This document shows positions 46,410 through 55,152 of a stretch of 64,000 bases of DNA, piece by piece. Within the stretch, counting starts at the first letter, position 1. Each line of letters starts with the position of its first letter. The translations under genes were made by a program, and so were the position numbers. Below the pieces are notes generated by a model. The model was not told the origin of the DNA and searched no databases. It saw nothing but the letters and a program-made list of their open reading frames with translations. The stretch is taken from positions 372,001 to 436,000 of the forward strand of contig NZ_CP021112.1 in the NCBI RefSeq assembly GCF_002119765.1, in the 5' to 3' direction. Source of the stretch: Pseudorhodoplanes sinuspersici. Lineage in GTDB: Bacteria; Pseudomonadota; Alphaproteobacteria; Rhizobiales; Xanthobacteraceae.

Positions 46410-46877
46410 ATGTCACATCCGCTGACCAACTGTAACGAGTCGCCGGAGCCTTCTCTTCCGGTGTCGAAATCCAAAGTCTCTGTTCAGAGAATGGAGTCCA
46501 AGCGACGGTCTCGCGTCGCTCAAGCTGCCGGGCTTGCGGCTCTTGCCGCACTAATGATCGTGGGCGTCGCAATCGCTGGCGAGCACCATTCCAACCCCTG
46601 GCTGCTTTCTTGGATTCCTGCGACCTGTTGCGTCACCAACGATTGCTGCTGGGAAGTCAGCGAGCGAGAATTGCGGTCCCTGCCGGACGATGAGTGGGAA
46701 GTCCGTTCGACCGGCCAGATTCGCAAGCGCACCGCCTATTCGCCCGACGGCAAATTCTATCGTTGTGCGTGCGATTACGACAATGTCGATAAGCACTGGA
46801 TCAAACATCAGGGCGCCAACACGCGCTGTATCTTTGTTCCGATGCGATCGGCTGCGGCGTCTTTCTTCCGCCGCTAG
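46410..46877 (+). CDS. Cys-rich exported protein, hypothetical
   Basis: A 155-residue protein (or 128 if ATG 46491 is used). One membrane or signal segment (AAGLAALAALMIVGVAIAG) leads into a periplasmic region with many cysteines: TCCVTNDCCWEVSE, FYRCACDYDN and NTRCIF. Paired cysteines with HSNPWLLSWIP recall small Rhizobiales proteins of unknown role. Disulfide or metal binding is inference. Confidence 0.6.
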   Translation: MSHPLTNCNESPEPSLPVSKSKVSVQRMESKRRSRVAQAAGLAALAALMIVGVAIAGEHHSNPWLLSWIPATCCVTNDCCWEVSERELRSLPDDEWEVRSTGQIRKRTAYSPDGKFYRCACDYDNVDKHWIKHQGANTRCIFVPMRSAAASFFRR

Positions 46878-47051
46878 CGGGGGATTGACGACGGCCGGGG
46901 TTTCTCCCCGGCCTCGAAATGACTGCCGTTCGCAGTTTATTGCGGAACGGACACGGGGTTGTGTTTCTCCTCGTACAAACCAGTTAGACCGCCTTGACGA
47001 TTTCACCTCGGCGGAGAAGATTCATGTGCCGGTTTGAGGGGGAAGATTGCC

Positions 47052-47555
47052 ATGATCTTGGGATTGTCGCCGGAAGGATTTTTATTGCTGCATGTTGCGG
47101 TCAGTATGGTCGGCATTTTTTCCGGCTTTGTCGTGATGGGCGGAATGTATGCTTCCAACAAGCTCCCGGTCTGGACCGCGATTTTCCTTTTCACCACGAT
47201 CCTGACGAGCGTAACGGGATTCCTGTTTCCGATCACGATTTTCACACCGGCGCTGGCCGTCGGCCTCCTGTCGATGATTATTCTGCTTGTGGCGGTCTTG
47301 GCGCTTTACATCTATCGACTCGCCGGCTGGTGGCGATTTGTCTATGTCGCAAGCGCACTGGCTGCCCTCTACCTGAACCTCTTTGTCTTCATCGTGCAGA
47401 GCTTCCAGAAGGTCATGTTTCTTCAGCATCTGGCACCGAAGCAGGCCGAGCCGCCTTTTGTCATCACGCAGAGTGTGGTCTTGCTGACCTGCGTCGTTCT
47501 GGGGGTGATCGCGTTGTGGAAATTTCACCCGGAACGGCGGCTTCAGACAGTCTAG
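47052..47555 (+). CDS. Multi-pass membrane protein, hypothetical
   Basis: A 167-residue protein with about five hydrophobic segments (FLLLHVAVSMVGIFSGFVVM, ILTSVTGFLFPI, LLSMIILLVAVLALYIY, VASALAALYLNLFVFIV, VVLLTCVVLGVIALW). ATG 47052 follows GAGGGGGAAG. A short cytoplasmic His/Pro tail ends it. No family was recognised with confidence. Confidence 0.65.
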   Translation: MILGLSPEGFLLLHVAVSMVGIFSGFVVMGGMYASNKLPVWTAIFLFTTILTSVTGFLFPITIFTPALAVGLLSMIILLVAVLALYIYRLAGWWRFVYVASALAALYLNLFVFIVQSFQKVMFLQHLAPKQAEPPFVITQSVVLLTCVVLGVIALWKFHPERRLQTV

Positions 47556-47579
47556 TCCAGCAGGATTATTGCAGCGTCG

Positions 47580-48497
47580 TTACTTGCCTTTGCGCTTGCG
47601 GAATTCAGTGATGACGTCCGGCACGGCATCATCGTTGTTCGGGGCCATGATATGCGCACCGACGACGCCCGGTATTTCGGAAATCTCTAGGAGATAATCG
47701 CCAAGGATCGCCTTGCCTTCAGCGATCGGATCCGAAGCGGTGTCCATGCGTTCGATCATCGCGTCCGGCACGATCGCGCCAAACAGCTTGTTCTTGATCC
47801 AGCGCGCCGATTTTCCAGAGCGGAACGGAACCACGCCGACGATCATGGCAAGTTCGGGCAGAATGCCTTCTTCCGTCAGCCGTTCGGTGTAACGACGCAG
47901 CACACCGGCATCCATACAGAACTGGGTCTGTGCAAAACGTGCGCCGGCTTCGACCTTGCCCTTCAACGAAACAGGCTTCCAATCCGGTGCGGGATCGATC
48001 GGCGCATCGGCCGCGCCCAGAAAGAAATCCGGCTTGCCGCCGACCTTCTTGCCGGACGGCAGCTCTTGCGCATCGCGCATCCGCGCAGCCGTGAGCAGCA
48101 ATCCGCGCGCATCGATATCGAAGACCGGCTTCGTATCCGGCTGATCGCCGAACTTCGGATCGTCGCCGCGCAGCGCAAGCAGATTGCGCACACCCACGGC
48201 CGCAGCGCCCATCAGCGCCGCCTGCAGACCGAGCCGATTGCGATCGCGGCATGTGAGCTGAAGGATGGGCTCGATCCCATTCTGCAGAAGGATCGTGGCC
48301 GCCGTCAAGGAATCCATGTGGGCACGCGCACCGGCACCATCGGTGACGTTGACGGCATCGGCAAGGCCGCGGAGCGGGAGAGCCTTCTCGAGCAGGTCGT
48401 TGCTGTCGCAGGAGACCGGCGGAGTGATTTCGGCGGTAAGAACGAATTTACCGGATTTCAGCGCATCTTTGAGATGCACGATGTTATGGGATGCCAT
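47580..48497 (-). CDS. Methylenetetrahydrofolate reductase-family protein (MetF paralog)
   Basis: A 305-residue TIM-barrel protein of the MTHFR family, clearly different from the metF at 10.4 kb. FVLTAEITPPVSCDS gives the catalytic Glu region, NVTDGAGARAHMDSL, QLTCRDRNRLGLQAALMGAA, LLALRGDDPKFGD and FAQTQFCMDAG follow. It lacks the FFPPK start of classical MetF. ATG 48497 is the family start. It lies about 190 nt downstream of a luciferase-like flavoprotein on the same strand. The folate substrate is probable but unproved. Confidence 0.85.
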   Translation of the reverse strand: MASHNIVHLKDALKSGKFVLTAEITPPVSCDSNDLLEKALPLRGLADAVNVTDGAGARAHMDSLTAATILLQNGIEPILQLTCRDRNRLGLQAALMGAAAVGVRNLLALRGDDPKFGDQPDTKPVFDIDARGLLLTAARMRDAQELPSGKKVGGKPDFFLGAADAPIDPAPDWKPVSLKGKVEAGARFAQTQFCMDAGVLRRYTERLTEEGILPELAMIVGVVPFRSGKSARWIKNKLFGAIVPDAMIERMDTASDPIAEGKAILGDYLLEISEIPGVVGAHIMAPNNDDAVPDVITEFRKRKGK

Positions 48498-48690
48498 CGG
48501 AACCACACTGTGCAAGAGGAATACGCAGGAAGAGCGGCGGAACAGGCCCCAATCAAGGCTCTGCGTCAAGCATGGATGGCGCGTGGCAACGTTGCGCGAT
48601 TTGACGTGACGATGAGGGGCAAGCGTTTTGCCCATCAATCTTCTTTCATAAGCACCACCGCGACAGTCAAATCCGACGCTGCATATCCGT

Positions 48691-49719
48691 TTATGCCGAA
48701 ATCCTCTCCACGAAAGCCGGCGCGACTTCACGCGCAAACAATTGCACGGAGGTCGCAGCCTCATCATGGGACAAATCGCCAAACATCATCTGTGCCAGCA
48801 CATAATTGACGCCGCTCTCTTCATGCAGACGCGCGATATAGTTGCGGACGGTCGAGGGTGAGCCGGCGATCCCATGACCGATCGCTTCGAGTTCGTCATA
48901 GGTCGTCGGATAAACCGGTGACAGCACGAACGGCACGCCGGAGCGTTTCCACAGCATCTCGATCGCGTCACGCCAGATGGCATAAGCGCGCCTTGCCATC
49001 GCCTTGGCCTCGGCATCGGTCGGCGCGACGACGATGTGGCGGGTGATGCCCATCATCGGGATGTCCGATCCCTTGCGGCCAAGCTCGGCCCAATCCTTGC
49101 GATAGCGATCGGTGATGGCGCGCGCTCGCGCGGCCGGTCCAAGCGATACGACATTGACGGAATTCGGCGCCGCCCAACCGACCGCATCGGCATTCGGCGC
49201 GCCATACCAGATCGGCGGATGTGGACGCTGAACAGGCTTGGACTGAACGATGTAATCCTTGAAGTTATAGAACTTGCCTTCGAAATTCAGGATATCGGAC
49301 TCGCAGGCCTTCATGATCACCGCGAAGGCCTCGTGGTACATCGCCGGCGCCTGTGCCGGATCGATGCCATAGCGCTGATGTTCGACCATCGCCGCGCCCC
49401 GGCCAACCCCGAACATCATCCGGCCATTGCTCATATGATCGAGCATGCAGACTTCTTCGAATACGCGTAGCGGGTGATACATCGGCAAGACGTAAACAAG
49501 TGGACCGACCCGGAGCCGCTTCGTTCGCTGGAATGCCGCCGAGACGAATACGCTCGGTGATGGCACCCAGCCAAGCGGCGTCGAATGGTGCTCAGCCATG
49601 TGGAAGCCGTAAAAACCTTCACGGTCCATCAACTCCACCAGCTTGAGGCGCTTTTCCAGCATCTCACCAAGCGGCAATCCATCGGCATCGAGATGGTCGA
49701 AAATTCCGAATTTCAGCAC
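48691..49719 (-). CDS. LLM-class flavin-dependent oxidoreductase
   Basis: A 342-residue luciferase-like TIM barrel, probably FMN-dependent. FGIFDHLDADGLPLG at the start, FHMAEHHSTPLGWVPSPSVF, VGPLVYVLPMYHPLRVFEEV and RMMFGVGRGAAMVEHQRYG are family hallmarks. The GTG start at 49719 is supported by AAGGAG seven nt upstream. The oxidised substrate is unknown. It is followed on the same strand by the MTHFR-family gene. Confidence 0.88.
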   Translation of the reverse strand: MLKFGIFDHLDADGLPLGEMLEKRLKLVELMDREGFYGFHMAEHHSTPLGWVPSPSVFVSAAFQRTKRLRVGPLVYVLPMYHPLRVFEEVCMLDHMSNGRMMFGVGRGAAMVEHQRYGIDPAQAPAMYHEAFAVIMKACESDILNFEGKFYNFKDYIVQSKPVQRPHPPIWYGAPNADAVGWAAPNSVNVVSLGPAARARAITDRYRKDWAELGRKGSDIPMMGITRHIVVAPTDAEAKAMARRAYAIWRDAIEMLWKRSGVPFVLSPVYPTTYDELEAIGHGIAGSPSTVRNYIARLHEESGVNYVLAQMMFGDLSHDEAATSVQLFAREVAPAFVERISA

Positions 49720-50105
49720 AAAACAACTCCTTGTCGTGTCCAGGCCTGTTTTGATTTATGGCAACAAATGCCCAAAAAGGCCGTTGGAGACAATCGCAAT
49801 TCATGCCGGCATTCAAGGCAGCGACCGTTCTGTCCATGTTCGATACCGACGTAACAACGTGCAATTCACAGGCGACGACGGTTCTTGGATATCAGTCAGC
49901 CCGTCGGATTCTGTTTGAAATAGATTCGAAAAATGCAGTTCTTTCTTCGTTGTTCTAGGGGAAAACGATCCTCGATTGCGGCGGAATTGGTCCTGCATGC
50001 GGCCGAGATGGCGACGGAAATTATCCTTAAGATGACAGATGATTTCGGAATGGCAGGAGTGCCTTTGTTCACCGGAAGATCGGTGGTAAATCCACCGCAC
50101 CCGCC
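49720..50105. other. 386-nt gap between divergent genes; no gene seen
   Basis: This lies between the GTG of the LLM gene (minus) and the hydrolase ATG (plus). It is more AT-rich than the flanks (for example TTTGAAATAGATTCG near 49920) and must contain both promoters. No RNA gene or operator dyad stood out. Confidence 0.5.
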
Positions 50106-50618
50106 ATGATACGAGCTGCCCTCGCTTTCCTTGCCGTTCTGATCGCAACGCCGGCCGCCGCGCAGGTGAAGCCGACGGCCGTGCTCCTCAACGGCCTCGC
50201 GATGTATCAGCCGAATTCCATGACGCCGCTGGCCCCTCTGGCCGATGACTTGCGGCGTCAGGGCTGGCGGGTAATCATGGACACGCATTTCATGATGCGG
50301 GCCGATGACGAGGAACCGGTCGTCATTATTGGACACAGCGCCGGCGGTGGTAAGGCACTCGAATTTGCGGCACGCCAGAAAGAACGCACCCTGTTCGAGC
50401 CCACCGTCATCACGCTCGACGCAGCGCCTGCGTGGCGATGTCCGGTCAAGACCTGCATCAACCTGAAGACCCCGTTTTATCCTCCGGTTGCCGGCGCAAT
50501 GAACATCGATGCTGGCCGGCTGAGCAACCCGCTTCTTCCGCATGTCACGGTGGCGCTGAGCGAAGCCGCGCGCCGCATCATCCTGCGGGAAACCGCGCGG
50601 CTGCTGCCGAAGAAGTGA
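50106..50618 (+). CDS. Exported alpha/beta-hydrolase-like protein
   Basis: A 170-residue protein with a signal peptide (MIRAALAFLAVLIATPAAAQ). The mature part has VIIGHSAGGGKALEFAA, a GxSxG nucleophile elbow, and MMRADDEEP before it. At about 150 mature residues it is shorter than usual lipases, and only TLDAAP follows as a possible acid region. Two cysteines (WRCPVKTC) could form a disulfide. Enzymatic activity is plausible but unproved. Confidence 0.65.
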   Translation: MIRAALAFLAVLIATPAAAQVKPTAVLLNGLAMYQPNSMTPLAPLADDLRRQGWRVIMDTHFMMRADDEEPVVIIGHSAGGGKALEFAARQKERTLFEPTVITLDAAPAWRCPVKTCINLKTPFYPPVAGAMNIDAGRLSNPLLPHVTVALSEAARRIILRETARLLPKK

Positions 50619-50852
50619 GTACGGAACTTCATTCTCGTCTCTGATGCGGCTGCTCGGGGCTCAACGGGATGTCGATCCCCCGCAGAGTAAGTTGAACCGC
50701 GCTCCGTACCATAGCACCGAGGAGTTTATAAAAAACATGTTTACAACTTCAAGATGGTGAGCGCGTCCGCGGAGCGCGCAACTTAAGCTAGCACGTAGCT
50801 TTGTCGCACGGAGCAAGAAAGCCAAATCACTTTGTCTGATAGGGGCTGTGCT

Positions 50853-52007
50853 GTGAGCGGTTTTGAGGATGCGGCTTGGTTATTCACGTCCAATGTAACT
50901 AACCGCGGGATTCTCGGACAGGACTTCAACGAAGCAGCACTGCTTTGGAAGGCCACGCGCGCTTCGCAAGGACCGATCCTAGAAGTCGGCAGACGCCATG
51001 GCGGCTCAACCGTCTTACTGCTCATGGCCAGCGACAGCCGCCACATCACCAGTATCGACAGCAATCCGCGCCACTTGCCCGAGAGCGACAAATACTTTCA
51101 ACGCCCCGAAGTGGCGAAACGCCTTACTCTGCTGACTGACACTACTCATGTGCCTGTCGTGGGGACTTTCGGCTTCCTGTTTATCCAGGGTGACGACACT
51201 TATGAAGGCGTTAAAGCTGATGTGATCGCCCAATGGGACTCTTTGCAGCCTTTTGGAGTCACCCAGCCAAGCGTCGTTCTCCATGATGCCGTCCCGAGCA
51301 ACCAGGGTGAAAATGGGGGATCGCCCTCTCATTGTGGCGTAAAAGACGTCTGTAACGAACTCGTGCAATACGGAGCCGCAGAGGTCATTGAGGCGGCCGG
51401 ATCAAGTCTTTGGCTGAGAAAGCTTTCCCACCTGCCGAAAGCATTTCGTGGATCGACCCCCACCGATGTGTTCGAAAGCGCGAAAATACTCATCGCGGAA
51501 CTTCGAAATCGTCGAGAGCCTGAAAAAAACTGGAATGCATTTCGAACGCTCATAGAACTTAATTGCGATACCGTTACGACGACGTTTTCCTCACGCTGGC
51601 TTGTTTCAATCTGCGATACCTACGCCGACTACGCAGAACCAAAGCGCAGCCGTAATGCGCTCCTGATATCCTTGCTATTCAACATGATCCGGGTTTCTGA
51701 CAGTCTTTACGAATCGAAAGACATTCGCGGCGATCGCATCGATGCCATCAAGAATGATCAGCTCCCGCTATTCGACGGCTTTGTAACCCTGCACCTCGAC
51801 AAACAAGACACGTTTCTCAACCTCGCCAAACGGCTGACGAAGGCGTTGAGTGATGACAAGCTCCTGTACGGGATTTTTGTCGAACTGTTGGAGCGGGCAA
51901 AGCGTAATGACAATTTACTGAGTCGTTTCGCTGGAAACTCAGCGCGGCCGGATTTGGTACTCCCGCTCAACGCGCTAGAGATCGCCGACAATTACGGCAT
52001 CCGCTGA
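50853..52007 (+). CDS. SAM-dependent methyltransferase with long unknown C-terminal region
   Basis: About 384 residues. The N-terminal 180 residues resemble the methyltransferase-24/cephalosporin-hydroxylase-like fold: PILEVGRRHGGSTVLLLMA, HITSIDSNPRHLPE and FLFIQGDDTYEGVKADVIAQ, with VVLHDAVPS. Residues beyond about 200 are helical, with no known motif. The GTG at 50853 behind GGGG is preferred to the TTG at 50832. Codon use is less GC-rich than the surrounding core genes, hinting at transfer. The glycan-modifying role common in this family is inference. Confidence 0.7.
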   Translation: MSGFEDAAWLFTSNVTNRGILGQDFNEAALLWKATRASQGPILEVGRRHGGSTVLLLMASDSRHITSIDSNPRHLPESDKYFQRPEVAKRLTLLTDTTHVPVVGTFGFLFIQGDDTYEGVKADVIAQWDSLQPFGVTQPSVVLHDAVPSNQGENGGSPSHCGVKDVCNELVQYGAAEVIEAAGSSLWLRKLSHLPKAFRGSTPTDVFESAKILIAELRNRREPEKNWNAFRTLIELNCDTVTTTFSSRWLVSICDTYADYAEPKRSRNALLISLLFNMIRVSDSLYESKDIRGDRIDAIKNDQLPLFDGFVTLHLDKQDTFLNLAKRLTKALSDDKLLYGIFVELLERAKRNDNLLSRFAGNSARPDLVLPLNALEIADNYGIR

Positions 52008-52144
52008 ATGTGACGACGACAGCGGCCCTCAAGGCGCTCGAGATGTCCTTGAGCTTGGAAAGTAAAATCGTGTCTGGTCCAACGCTCGCCCTACACAAGC
52101 TTTTGCGCATCGTCGCTGGCCCTCGGGTGGCGTAGCTGACACGC

Positions 52145-53200
52145 TTAGTGCCTGATCCTTAGACCGTGGCCAGGCTCGTTCAGCGCCGCCATCATGCCGT
52201 GGTCATCTATACGCGGCCATCCCTCAAAGGCCTCCTCGATCAGCGGGAAGTCCTCCAGAAAGAGGCAACCACCGAACGCACCATTAAGGTGCACAAACAA
52301 CCCTGGCAGAAAATGCGGCGCAACGGTCACGCCGGCCGCCGCGGCGAAGCGCGCAGCCTCGCGGCAGGGCGTCAACCCGCCCGCCATCGCCAGGTCGGGC
52401 TGCAGATAGCTGCAATAGCCATCGGCGACGGCCACGGCGAAACGATCCAGGCCCTGTAGATGTTCGCCCGTCGCGATCGGCGCACGTCCTTGTAGCGCGC
52501 CGAGTCTTCGATAACCAAGTACGTCGCCCGCCGGCAGCGGCTCCTCGACGAAGGTGACGCCGAGATCCGCCGCGCAGGAAAGCAGTCTCGCTGCGGTTTC
52601 CATCGTGCCTTTCTCGTTGGCATCGACCATGACGGCTACATCATCGCGGACCGCTCTACGCACGGCCCCGATCACTGCCGCATCGCGTTCGTTGGCATTG
52701 ACCCGCGGTTTCACGCCCTTAAACCCCATCGCTGCATAGCGCTGCGCAAGATCGGCAGAGGCCTCGATTTCGCCATCCGGGCTGAAGCCGCCGCTGGCAT
52801 AGACCGGAACCGCGCCCGGTTCGCCGCCAAGCGCGCGAACCAGCGGGACGCCTTCGCGCCGGGCTTTCAGATCCCAGTTTGCAACATCAAGCGCTGCGAG
52901 CGCGATGACATTGGGACCGCCGCCGGTGCGGTTAAAGCTTTTGTCGATTTCCGCCCAGTGTGATGCAGGATCGGCCACCGGTTTGCCGATCAGGAAGCGG
53001 TCAGCCAGGTTTTGAGCGAGGCCGGCAATGAGGCCACCTGCTCCGCCGCCGATCACATAGCTGAACCCGAATCCCGTGGCGCCGTCGCTGTCCCCGATAT
53101 CGGCGGTGACGATATCCACCCCTGTGACTCGCGATCCCCCGCGAGGTTTGTCGAAACGCAACTCAACAAGTTTGATCTCAACCGAGGAGATTGTCGCCAT
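52145..53200 (-). CDS. Mandelate racemase / muconate lactonizing enzyme superfamily member
   Basis: A 351-residue enolase-superfamily enzyme. The capping domain (about 1-120) leads into the barrel with metal ligands in AVMVDANEKG (Asp), FVEEPLPAGD (Glu) and PIATGEHLQG (Glu). GVKPRVNANERDA contains the region of the first catalytic base. The family abstracts alpha-protons from carboxylates, most often dehydrating sugar acids. It lies just downstream of a truncated fumarylacetoacetase-family gene on the same strand, so the two probably once formed a sugar-acid operon. Confidence 0.88.
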   Translation of the reverse strand: MATISSVEIKLVELRFDKPRGGSRVTGVDIVTADIGDSDGATGFGFSYVIGGGAGGLIAGLAQNLADRFLIGKPVADPASHWAEIDKSFNRTGGGPNVIALAALDVANWDLKARREGVPLVRALGGEPGAVPVYASGGFSPDGEIEASADLAQRYAAMGFKGVKPRVNANERDAAVIGAVRRAVRDDVAVMVDANEKGTMETAARLLSCAADLGVTFVEEPLPAGDVLGYRRLGALQGRAPIATGEHLQGLDRFAVAVADGYCSYLQPDLAMAGGLTPCREAARFAAAAGVTVAPHFLPGLFVHLNGAFGGCLFLEDFPLIEEAFEGWPRIDDHGMMAALNEPGHGLRIRH

Positions 53201-53232
53201 CGTGCACCATGCTCCGGCTCAGTCAGCGGCGG

Positions 53233-53493
53233 CTACGAAACGCTGACCCGCATCGTGCCGATCCGATCGATCCAAGCCTCCATCACATCGCCGCAATTGA
53301 CCGGCGCAACTCCGTCCGGGGTTCCGGTCATGATGATGTCACCTGGGTACAGCGTGTACCAATGGGACGCCAGACTGATCAACTCCGGAATTCCGACCAA
53401 GAGATTGCGTGTGGACGATTGCTGACGTGTTTCATCATTGACCTTGATCCAGAATGGCAGGTCATTGGGATTTTCGATCTCGTTCGCCGGGGT
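53233..53493 (-). pseudogene. 5'-truncated fumarylacetoacetate hydrolase-family gene
   Basis: Only the last about 85 residues remain: PANEIENPNDLPFWIKVNDE, NLLVGIPELISLASHWYTLY, PGDIIMTGTPDGVAP and a normal end. Full family members have 220-290 residues with metal ligands upstream, which are missing. The frame continues upstream into sequence that on the other strand is an IclR gene, so homology stops abruptly near 53493. Confidence 0.8.
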
Positions 53494-54080
53494 ACGGCAT
53501 CGGTTCGCTTTCGATCGCGCTCGGCCTTGCCGGCCTGCGCGGCCTTGATCCCCTCCGCCTTGCGCTGCGCGAAATTCCCGCCTTTGCCGAGGAAGTAAAC
53601 GAAACGATCGTGGTGTCGATCTGGGGCGATGCGGGTCCAACGGTCATCGCCATTCAGGAAAGCCGGCGGCCCATCACTTTGAACGTACGTGCCGGTTCAA
53701 TCCTGCCATTGCGCCGTTCGGCCGCGGGACAGATCTTCGAAGCCTTCATGCCCGAACAACTGACCGCACCTGTTCTTGAACGTGAACTGAAGGCAACCCA
53801 GCAGCAGACACGTTCGTCAAAACATCTGCTACCGCTGGCCGAAATCCGCCGCCGACAGATGGCCTCCGTCAAAGGCGATCTGATCCCCGGCATTCACGTG
53901 CTTGCCGCACCGGTATTCAATCACATGGGTAAGCTTTCCCTTGTGGTAGGCATATTGGGTCGTCAGGAAATGCTCGATGTCGACTGGACGTGCATGCCTG
54001 CTCTGATGCTCAAGACATTCACTGAGCGGCTGTTATCTGAACTCGGCTTCAAGCCGGCAGCGCTCTCGACAGAGAAGTAG
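53490..54080 (+). pseudogene. 5'-truncated IclR-family regulator (effector domain only)
   Basis: The frame encodes an IclR effector-binding domain: YGIGSLSIALGLAGLRGLDP, NETIVVSIWGDAGPTVIAIQ, NVRAGSILPLRRSAAGQIFE and FNHMGKLSLVVGILGRQE. The N-terminal winged helix (about 70 residues) and start region are absent. An ATG at 53454 exists but lies in DNA belonging to the fumarylacetoacetase remnant. Without DNA-binding domain it cannot act as a normal IclR regulator. Confidence 0.78.
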
Positions 54081-55152
54081 AACGGCAACTTTCGATTCCG
54101 TCGCGCGGTGCGCAAACCACGCTAGGATGCCGGCAATCGTTTCGATAGCGACTGGATCGTCGCTGGATAGCATCCTGAGCCGAGACACCTATTCTTCGAC
54201 CGAAAGCCAGAACACATATTTAATAAAGCGTGGCGCTTGTTTATGAGCGGCGCCGGCACATAACACTCCGAGCGAGGATTCCAGTTCAACCTATTGAGTC
54301 AGAACGTCGCATCGTCCTCCGCCAATTCTACGTTGTAGCTTTCCTCCTGCTGCTTCCACGAGCGGAATTTCGGTGCCGTGGAACGGCAAACAAAAAGCCC
54401 CCAAAAACATCATGTTTTCAGGGGCTTGATGATTGGTTGCGGGGACCCACAACGCCCGGCCGTTGCAAAATAGAGTTCAAAACGCGAAAGGCGACCCTTC
54501 CGGGTCGCCTTCTGCGCAGTCGCAAGTATCGGTGGTTGCGGGGGCTCGCAACACCCGATTCTTGCGATTGATTGAGAAGGCCGTCCCAAGGCTGGCAGCA
54601 TAGTCCAAGCGTTGCTGCATCAGCTTTGAAAAAGCCAGTCAGCGTACCCAGCCTCTCCAGGGTACGGATGCCGCGAACGGGTGCGAACCGTGCCGTGTGT
54701 CATTGAACGGTAAGAGGGTTGATCTTAAAAGAGTTCTACTTAATCGGCGGCGCGCTCGGGTGATAAAGAACGAGGTCGGCGAAGCGACTGTTGTCCAAGG
54801 GGGATCTACTTTTCTTATATGCCTCTGAAACGGCGTGACTTTTCGGGCGGCAACTTCTAGTATACGTGGCAGCGTACCCGGCGTTTAGCGCGGCAGGCGA
54901 CCTCTACGCGTTAGCATCGGAGAGGATTTCTGCTTTTGCTTGAATCTCAGGCCGGGCCGAAAGACAGCCGCTAAATACCAAAATTTAGACACTCGTGATT
55001 TCTTCCATTCATAGCCGGTGAATGTGGCGGACTCCTCGCTGGAGCGCGCGCGCGCCGGCTTCATTGCTTTACGACCAAATCCAGAGAAGGTGTTGGCGCT
55101 TGCGTGCCGGAGCAGTCTCCTTCCGGAGATTGGTATTTCCGACCAGTAATTA
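54081..55152. other. 1.07-kb stretch without an intact gene
   Basis: No frame longer than about 110 codons with recognisable features exists. A minus-strand frame ending near 54735 (NSRFADLVLYHPSAPPIK) looks like the C-terminus of a lost gene but could not be identified. Three hairpins cluster at 54395-54567. A low-GC stretch around 54820-54860 and 54970-55010 suggests old intergenic or decayed DNA. Confidence 0.55.
54395..54567. other. Cluster of three long hairpins
   Basis: Hairpin 1 pairs AAGCCCC and AAAACAT (54395-54410) with ATGTTTT and GGGGCTT (54412-54427). Hairpin 2 is a perfect 10-bp stem, AAGGCGACCC/GGGTCGCCTT (54488-54511), with a 4-nt loop. Hairpin 3 (54520-54567) nests TCGCAAG/CTTGCGA, ATCGG/CCGAT and GTTGCG/CGCAAC. 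GGTTGCGGGG occurs both after hairpin 1 and inside hairpin 3. Confidence 0.7.

Noticed and set aside
54430-54570. GGTTGCGGGG motifs reminiscent of the 3' part of a tRNA gene read in reverse.
   Set aside because: No cloverleaf, anticodon arm or T-loop sequence can be built. The motifs belong to hairpins.
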